Assembly: GCA_016202645.1 (NCBI GenBank)
Contig: JACQOF010000111.1
Location: 1-23,357, forward strand
DNA: 23,357 nucleotides
Direction: 5' to 3'
Origin: a bacterium
GTDB lineage: Bacteria > Lindowbacteria > 2-12-FULL-62-27
Shown here one piece after another: positions 7,801 to 16,800 of this stretch. Made by a program: the position numbers and the translations under genes. Under the pieces are notes generated by a model. The model was not told the origin of the DNA. It did no database searches and saw nothing but the letters and a program-made list of their open reading frames with translations. The first letter of the stretch is position 1. Every line of letters starts with the position of its first letter.

Positions 7801-10800
7801 ACGTCAATGACACCTACACCGCGTCGGATTCGTTCACGTATGCGGGGGGATCGGACACGAGCTACGGCGACGGCACGCCCAGCAAGCCATTTCGGTCGGC
7901 GGCGCGGGCGATGCAGTCTGTCAGGTCCGGGGACACGGTTTATGTGGATGCGGGGCTGTACGGAGACACGTACGTCGAGGTGGCGGCGGGATCCGAAACG
8001 GCCGCTTTCAAGATTGACACCGACTACGTCACCATCATCGGCAAGGATTCCAACGCGACGGTGATTGACCCGCCGGGCCCGATTTCCGAGGAGGGACTGT
8101 ACGGCATCCATGCCGACACGCAAACCGGTCTTGTCATCCGCAACCTCGGCGTGACCGGGGCGTTTGGCGGCATCGTCTTTTCAAACGTCGTGTCCTCAAC
8201 GATCTCGGGCGACAGTCTGTGCTTCAATGATGTGGCGGTTTATCTCACGAACGGTTCGAACAGCAACACCGTCACCGGCGTCACCGCCTGCAACAACTCG
8301 ATCGGCATCTATCTGGACTCCGGCTCATCCAACACGATCACAAACAACCAGACCGATTCGAATTCGAACTTCGGCATCATGGCCGACAGCAGTACCTACA
8401 ACACGATCAGCGGAAATACCACCGACTCGAACGCGGTCGGCGGCATCTATCTGAATACATCCTGGAACAACACCGTGGAAACCAACACCGCCCGCTTCAA
8501 TGCCTCCATGGGCATCTATCTCGCCTCGGCGTCGAAAAACACTCTGCGCGGCAATATCGCCGATTCCAATGTGGACTACGGTTTTTATTTCACAACATCG
8601 GACACCAACACCCTGACAAACAACACGGCCCACACCAACGCCGTCTTCGGCATCAGACTGATTTCGAGTTCCTTCAACGCGATAACCGTCAACGCCGCCG
8701 ACTCCAACGCATCCGCCGGGATATCGATCGACACGGGTACATTCAACATCGTTGCCGGCAACCGATTCAGCGGCGATTCGCAGGGTAACCAAGCGGGCGT
8801 CCTCCTGGCCGCCTCGGATTCGAACATCATCCTCCAAAACGACCTCGTCACCAATGTTTACGGTTTGCTCCTGAACGGAAGTTCATCCAACAACACGATC
8901 ACCCGCAACAATTTCATCGCCAACGGAAGCCACCACGCCCTCAATCAGTCCGGTCTGGCGCAGACCTTCACCCGCAACTGGTGGGACACGACGGATGAAG
9001 TCACGATATCGGAGAAGTTCGGCGACACCGTGTCGCTTTTCATACCGTACCGGCTGGGACGAGTCGACACGGTACCCGGCGCCGACACCACCGCGCCCGC
9101 GCCGCCTGTGGGTGTGGGAATCAGCGCGGATACGATCGGCCAGATCACGCTGACGTGGACGATCCCGACAGTGAACGAGGAGACGAATGGGGGGTCGGTG
9201 GGGTACGCGGGAGCGAAGATCCACCGCCTGACGAATCAGAAGGACACGACGAACTGGGCCAACGGCGCGAATCTGGTCTGGACGGCATCGTCCGCGGCGA
9301 CATCGTGGACGGACACGACGGTGTCGGTTGGGAAGACGTACTATTATCGTCTGACGTCGTTCGACGCTTCGTCGATCGTGAACCAGTCGTTCTTTACGGA
9401 CACCGTTTCCGCGTCGCCCACGCGGAATATCTGGTACGTGAACGACACCTACACCGCCGCCGACTCATTCACGTATTCAGGCGGTTCGGACACCGGCTAC
9501 GGGGATGGGTCGCAGAGTAAACCCTTCAGGTCGGTGGCGAGGGTGATGCAGATCATCAAGTCGGGGGACACGGTTTACGTGGATGCGGGGCTGTATAGTG
9601 AGACATACGTTGAGATTGTGGCGGGGTCTGAAACAGCGGCGTTCGAGATCGACACCGACTACATCACCATTATCGGCAAGGACTCGAACGCCACAGTGTT
9701 TGACCCCCCCGGTTCTTCGACAAGCTCTGGGCTTTACGGTATATATGCCGATACACAGATATATCTGACTATCAAAGACCTCGGCGTGACGGGGGCGTAC
9801 GATGGCATCCATTTTTACAATGTAGATAGGTCGACAATAACGGGTGACAGCGCCTCTTCCAACGGAAGTGCCGGCGTATATCTGAGTGTCGGTTCCGACA
9901 CGAATACAATCACGAGCAATACTGTCGATGTGAATACGTATGGTATCTACCTGTATTCCAATTTCAACAACAGGGTTAGCGGTAACTTTTATACTGTCGC
10001 TTCAAATGGGTACGGTATCTATCTGGACAATAGCGACTCCATACTTGTCGACGCAAACACCTTTAATTTGCCTGATGGCGCCAACGCCCGCGCGATTAAC
10101 CTGCTGACGAGTACAGGCAACACTATATCTTCAAATTACTTTCTTGGACCCGGTTCATGGTCACCCACTAATTTCAATGGCGCCATATTTTTAGATTCGT
10201 CCGCCAACAATGTGATAAGGGGTCATACCACCGCGTCTCAGTCACTCCATGCCTTTCTCGTCCTCAAGTATTCCGACAGCAACATCATTTCGTATAATGA
10301 TGCGAGAGGATTTTCAGACAGTTTCTTTTATATGGAGTTTTCAAACTATAATCAATTTCAAGGCAATAATGCTGCAACTTCCGATGGTAATTTATCGCAT
10401 GGTTTCATGTTGATATCGTCCTCACATAACTCATTGACTGGCTGTACCGCCATAGCGGTCAAGGGATCCGGGATATATCTGACATCTGCGGATAGTAACC
10501 TAATAAGTAATTGTTTTTCACAATTAAATGGTTGGCAGTCGGAAATTTCGTCCGGCATATATTTAGGTTCTTCTCATGGTAATTCTATATTGAATAGTCA
10601 TGTGAGTGGGAACAGAAACCACGGCATACAGCTATACATGTCAACGAATAACATTATGATTCAGAATACCAGCGATTCAAATAACCTTTATCAGATATAT
10701 GTTGACACGGGATCCACGTCCAATATTTACGAAAAAAATAACATACTGCCCGGATACCTCCACCCGGATAGTGGTGTACTCAGCAATTCGTCCGAGTCAA

Positions 10801-13800
10801 ATATTTTGTTCGCTCGGTGTTGGTGGGGGACGACAGACGAAATGGCTATTAAAATCATGGTCGGCGGTGAACAGTCGACCTCAGACTCTATAATATTCGT
10901 TCCCTATCGGTTGAGCCAAGTGGACACATCGATAGACGCCGACACCACCGCGCCTGGGGTTCCGGCGAATGTGGTACTGGACACGTCCGTGGCCGGGGAG
11001 ATTACGCTCACGTGGACGATCCCGACGATCAACGAGGAGACGAACGGCGGGACGGTGGGGTATGCGGGGCTGAAGGTGTATCGGTTGAAGAACCAGCCGG
11101 ACACGTCCAATTGGGGGAATTCGGCGAATTTGGTGTGGGTGGCCGGGGCGGCGGATACGTCGTGGACGGATACTACCGTGGCGGGCGGGAACACATACTA
11201 TTACCGGCTGTCGTCGCTCGATGGATCGTCGATCGTGAATCAGTCGTTCTTTACGGATACCGTCTGGGACACCGTGACAGTGGAGGGCACCGTCAAGATT
11301 TTTGAGGATGGATCGTTTACGGATCAAGTCGATACGCTTCTCACCCGGGACATTTTGTTTTTGCAGGTGACCGACACCGACGAGAACGCGGCCGGGGGGA
11401 CGGCGGAGACGGTCAGCGTGACGGTTTATGTCGGGAACGGCACCACCGAGTTTGACGCCGCCGGGTTGGTGATCGACACCGAGACATTCACTCTGACTGA
11501 ATCCGGCGCGAACACCGCCATATTCCGGAGTGATACGATTGTGGTGATGGACACGAAGGTTCCGGTTATCGGAGACGGGATCCTTTCGTGGGGGCGCATG
11601 GACACCCTGCATGTCGTTTACGTTGACAACGACGACACGTCGGACGTGGACGAGGACACCGCGCTGGCCGTTGAGATCGCCACCACTGTTCAGTCGAGCG
11701 CGAGCGGCGCCGTCGAGTTTATTTTCGACGACCCGTCTTTTATCGATCTGACCGACACTTTTTCAACCCGCGATTTTCTGTACATCCAGGTTTCGGACAC
11801 CGACGAAAACCGCAATCCCCAGTCCAAAGACACCATTTCCGTGACCGTCACGATCGGCCTGGACGGCTCGGGCCTGATCGCCGACACCGAAGTGGTGATT
11901 CTGACCGAGTCAGGCGAGGCCACCGGCACGTTCCGAAGCGGCGCGATCATTCTGACCGACACCGCCGCTTATGCCGCGAACGACGGGTTTCTCACCTGGG
12001 CCACCAGCGACACTCTGACGGTCGAGTACATCGACGTCACCGGCGGCACGACCGACAGCGGCTTTGACACGGCGCTGCTCGTCGACACCGAAATTCAGGC
12101 CAACACCGGGCCGAACTGGTACGTGAACGACACTTCGACCACCGGCGACGTGTACACGACCGCCGCCGGGAGCGACACCGCCGGCGCGGGAACGCCGACG
12201 AGTCCCTACCGGACGATTGTATTTGCTCTATCCAAAGTCAAATCCGGCGACACGATTTACGTTGACCGCGGCGAGTACGATTCCTACATGGTCATCTCGT
12301 CCACCGAAACCGCCGCCCTCGTAATCGACACGGACGATCTCGCGATCATCGGCGTCGATTCCTCCGCGACGAACATCTCGCCTCCCGGCGACTCCACCAT
12401 CTCGACCATGCACGGCATCTACGCCGACACCGTTTCGGGTCTTTCGATCCGACAACTGGGTGTTTTTGGCGCCTACAACGGCATCAAGTGGGTCGGCGTG
12501 ACGCGTTCGCGGATCGAGGCCGTCGAAGTTGACGACAACGCCAACGAGGGCATCGTCCTTCGGGAAAGTTCCGACACCAACACGCTCGTGGGAAACAGCG
12601 TCCACGACAACGTCGACGGCGGCATTTCCATCAAGTCCTCCCGGAACAACGCAATCACCGGCAACCTCATCCACACCAACATCAGATCCGGCCTCGCCTT
12701 CACCGAGCGCGCCCGCCAAAATATCGCGATCTTCAACACCATTTCCGGCAACCAGAACGCCGGCATCCAGATGGAGGACGCCGAAAGCAACGTGATTTCC
12801 CTAAACCAGATATCGTCGAACGACACCGGCGTGAACATCACTCTGGCTTCCTACGGCAACGTCTTCACCAAGAACAATTTCTTCGGCAGCAACGTAAACG
12901 ACGTTTTCAGCGAATCCGCCCGCGATACCGGCCTCGCGCAGTTTTTCACACGCAATTACTGGGGCACGACGGACGAAGACGCCATCGACACCGACTTCGC
13001 CGACACCGCGTCCGAGTTCATCCCGTACCGTCTGAACGAAGTCGACACCACCCCGGGCGGCGACAGCACCGCGCCCGCGCCTCCGACCGGGGTCGCGCTG
13101 GACACGGGCATCGGCGCCCGGATCACGGTCACGTGGACGATCCCGACCATCAACGAGGAGACGAACGGCGGGACGGTGGGGTACGCGGGGTTGAAGGTCT
13201 ACCGCCTGAAAAATACTCCGGACACCACAAACTGGGCCAACCCGGCCAATCTGGTGTGGATCGCCGGGTCGTCGGACGTCAGCTGGTCGGATACGGGCGT
13301 TTCCGGCGGCGAAACCTACTATTACCGTCTGGCGTCGTTTGACGGTTCAGCGCTCTTCAACCGGTCGTTCTTCACCGACACCGTTTATGTGATGGCCGAC
13401 AGTCTATGGGCGGGCCCGGAATGGTATGTGAACGACACGTACACGTCCGCCGACTCGTTCACGTACGCCGGGGGCTCGGACACCGAATACGGCGACGGGT
13501 CCCGGACGAAACCGTTCCGATCCCCCGCGCGGGCGATGCAGGCGGTCGAATCGGGGGAGACGGTTTACATCGACGCCGGGCTCTATTCCGAGACCTACGT
13601 TGTCGCAGTCGTCGACGACACGGCGGCTTTCAAGATCGGCGCCGATTTTGTGACCGTCATCGGCAAGGATTCGAACGCCACCGTGATCGATCCACCGGGT
13701 CTCAGCACGACCATTGGCGTTTACGGCATCTACGCCATCAACCGCACGGGTCTTGTCATCCAGAACCTGGGCGTCACCGGCGCCTATAACGGCGTCGGAT

Positions 13801-16800
13801 TCAACAACGTCGATGCTTCGACCATCATCGGCGACAGTTTCAGCGGCAATTTCACCGGTCTTGCCCTCGGAAACAATTCGGACAGCAACCTGATCCGTTT
13901 CAATCGGACGGACCACAACACCTTGACCGGGATTGACATCAACTCCTGCACGTACAACACCGTCGCGGACAACATTTCCAGCGGGAACGGCAGTGCCGCG
14001 TTAAGCCTCGCCTTTGCTGGCTCGAATCTGGTCACCCGAAACCTTCTTTCGAATTCCAATTACGGTGTTTATCTCCAGGGCTCGCATTCCAATTCGATCG
14101 TCCAGAACGAAGTTTCCGGCGACACCCGCGGCGTCTACATCACGTGGTCGTCCACCGCGAACGAGATCGTCAAGAACAACATCACCGCCGCGGACAGCTT
14201 CATCGTCAATGAGTCGGACACGCTTCAGACGTTTTCACGGAACTGGTACGGCACGACAGACGAGGTTGCCGTTCAGAGTGTCATCACCGACACGTATCAG
14301 ATTGTCGATATCCGTCCCTACCGCCTCGGCGTGGTTGACACGTCGGCCGGAGCGGACACAACGGCTCCGACCGCGCCGCTGTCGGTGGGGATCGACACGG
14401 GCACCGCGGGTCAAATCGACCTCACGTGGGCGATCCCGACGATCAACGAGGAGACGAACGGGGGGTCTGTGGGGTATGCGGGGGCGAAAATATACCGTCT
14501 GACGAATCAGACGGATACGGCGCATTGGGCAAATTCGGCGAATCTCGTCTGGACGGCGTCATCGACGGCGACGTCCTGGTCTGACACGCAGGTGACGGCG
14601 GGCAGTACCTACTATTACCGTCTTACGTCATTCGATGGTTCGTCGATCGTCAACCAATCGTTCTTTACGGACACCGTCTGGGGCATGGCGCAGAGCGCGA
14701 CGACCGGCACGGGGACGATCTGGTACGTGAACGACACGTACGTATCGGGGTCGGACTCGTTCACGTACGCGGGCGGCGCCGACACTTCGGGCGGTGACGG
14801 TTCGGCCGGTGCGCCGTTCCGGTCTGTGGCGAGGGCGATGCAGTCGGCCAAGTCGGGGGGCACGATTTACGTGGATGCGGGGTTGTACGTGGAGACCTAC
14901 GTCATCATTTCGTCAAGCGAAACAGCCGCCTTCAAAATAGACACCGACTACATCACGATCATCGGCAAGGACTCGAACGCAACGGTGATTGGTCTTCCCG
15001 GGTCTTCGAACAATCCAGGCTGGTCTGGTATCTATGCCAACAGTCGTTCGGGTATCGTGGTTCAACACTTGGGCATTATAGGGGTTTATGACGGTATACA
15101 GTTTATTGATGTGACCAACTCATTGATAGAGTCCGACAGCATTAGTTCCTGCGGTAATGATGGAATTCGATTGTTGGAAGTATCATCATCATCATCAGGC
15201 AATATTATTAGAAACAATCACGTGAGTTGGAATTCGGGGCAAGGTTTGCACATGCAATTAAGTTCCGACGACACCATAAGCGGTAATGTGGTGAATTTTA
15301 ATTCGCTCGGAGGGATTTATTTATTTTTATCTTCGAGAACTATATTGATTGATAACACTTTTGATTCAAATTCATTTGCGGGTATCTTCATTTATCTCGG
15401 GTCGGATAACAAGTTGTTGAATAATGTTGCGAATTGGAATCTGGGGTCCGGTATTCATCTGAAGACATCTTCTGACAACGTGCTGCGAGGCAATACGGCG
15501 AACTGGAATGATAGTTACGGTTTGCATGTGGCCTCGTATTCAACAATCCTCCAACTATCCATTTTCCAAAACGACTTTCGTAACAACCGAGAATATCAGA
15601 TATATCTAGATACCAACGCGTGGGTGAATGCTGTGGTGAAGAACAACATGTATCCCTCGTCAATAAATCCCGCCGGGGGTGTCTTCAACAATACCAATAA
15701 TGCGGCGGACTTCGCTCGAAACTGGTGGGGAACGACCGATGAGAGTTTGATAGAAGGCATGATTGCAGACACGGAAGTGCCGAAGTGGGTCAGTTTTTAT
15801 CCATATCGTCTTGGACCCGTCGACACTGCTGCCGGGGCTGATACCACAGCGCCCGCGCCTCCTGTGAACGTGGGCATCGACACCGGCGTCGCCGGGCAGA
15901 TCGACCTCACGTGGACGATTCCGACGGTCAACGAGGAGACGAACGGCGGGACGGTGGGGTATGCGGGGGCGAAAATATACCGTCTGACGAATCAGACGGA
16001 TACGACGCATTGGGCCAGCAGTGCGAATTTAGTTTGGACGGCCAGTTCGACGGCGACGTCGTGGAGCGACACAACCGTGACGGCGGGCAGTACCTACTAT
16101 TACCGTCTTACGTCGTTCGATGCTTCGGCGATCGTAAACCAATCCTTCTTTACGGACACCGTCTGGGGCACGGCGCAGTCCGCCGCGTCAACGGCCGGCG
16201 GCGTTGATTCACTTGTCATCTACAGCGGCGACCATCAGCTCGACGAAAGTTCCGATCCCTCGGTTCCGCTGGCCAACCCCCTAGTTGCGCGGGTGACGGA
16301 TTCGGCGGGCGCGGGCATCGCGTATGTTCCGGTGACTTTCAGCGTCGTCTATCCCTCGGGCGGCGCCAGCGCCTATTTCGACAGTGTTGCCGGCCACACC
16401 AGCGAAACCACGACCCTCAGCGATACAAACGGACTTGCGTCCGTGACCTTCACCACCGGCACCGCCGGCGGCATCTACCGCGTCGAGATCAGCACCGACT
16501 CGAACACGTCTCTCGGCGACGTCTTTGACGTCTACTACGACGGCGTCGACGTTTCCTCCCTCGTCTGGAAAATGGTGACCCCGAACAAAGCCGTGTCATC
16601 GGCCACCTTCGGCAGTGTCATCGCGGATGATCTGACGGATGCGGTGGGATTTGCGTGGAAGGAGGACGCGGGCGTATCGGCCGGACTTTCAGAGTACACC
16701 GAGCTTTCGAGCGGCTCCAGCATCGAGCGGGGCCGGTCGTACTGGGTGCTGAGTTCCGGCGGCGGGGATCTGCGGATCCAGGGCACTGCCGGGTTTGACA

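Noticed and set aside
6465-8123. 552-codon open frame on the minus strand opposite the giant gene
   Set aside because: It mirrors the repeated, stop-poor codon use of the beta-helix modules, is rich in Arg, Pro and Val without domain features, and has no start signals.
11274-12100. A seventh, degenerate beta-helix module
   Set aside because: The sequence lacks the WYVNDT header and NxxN rungs; it is instead two copies of a different beta-sandwich-like domain.
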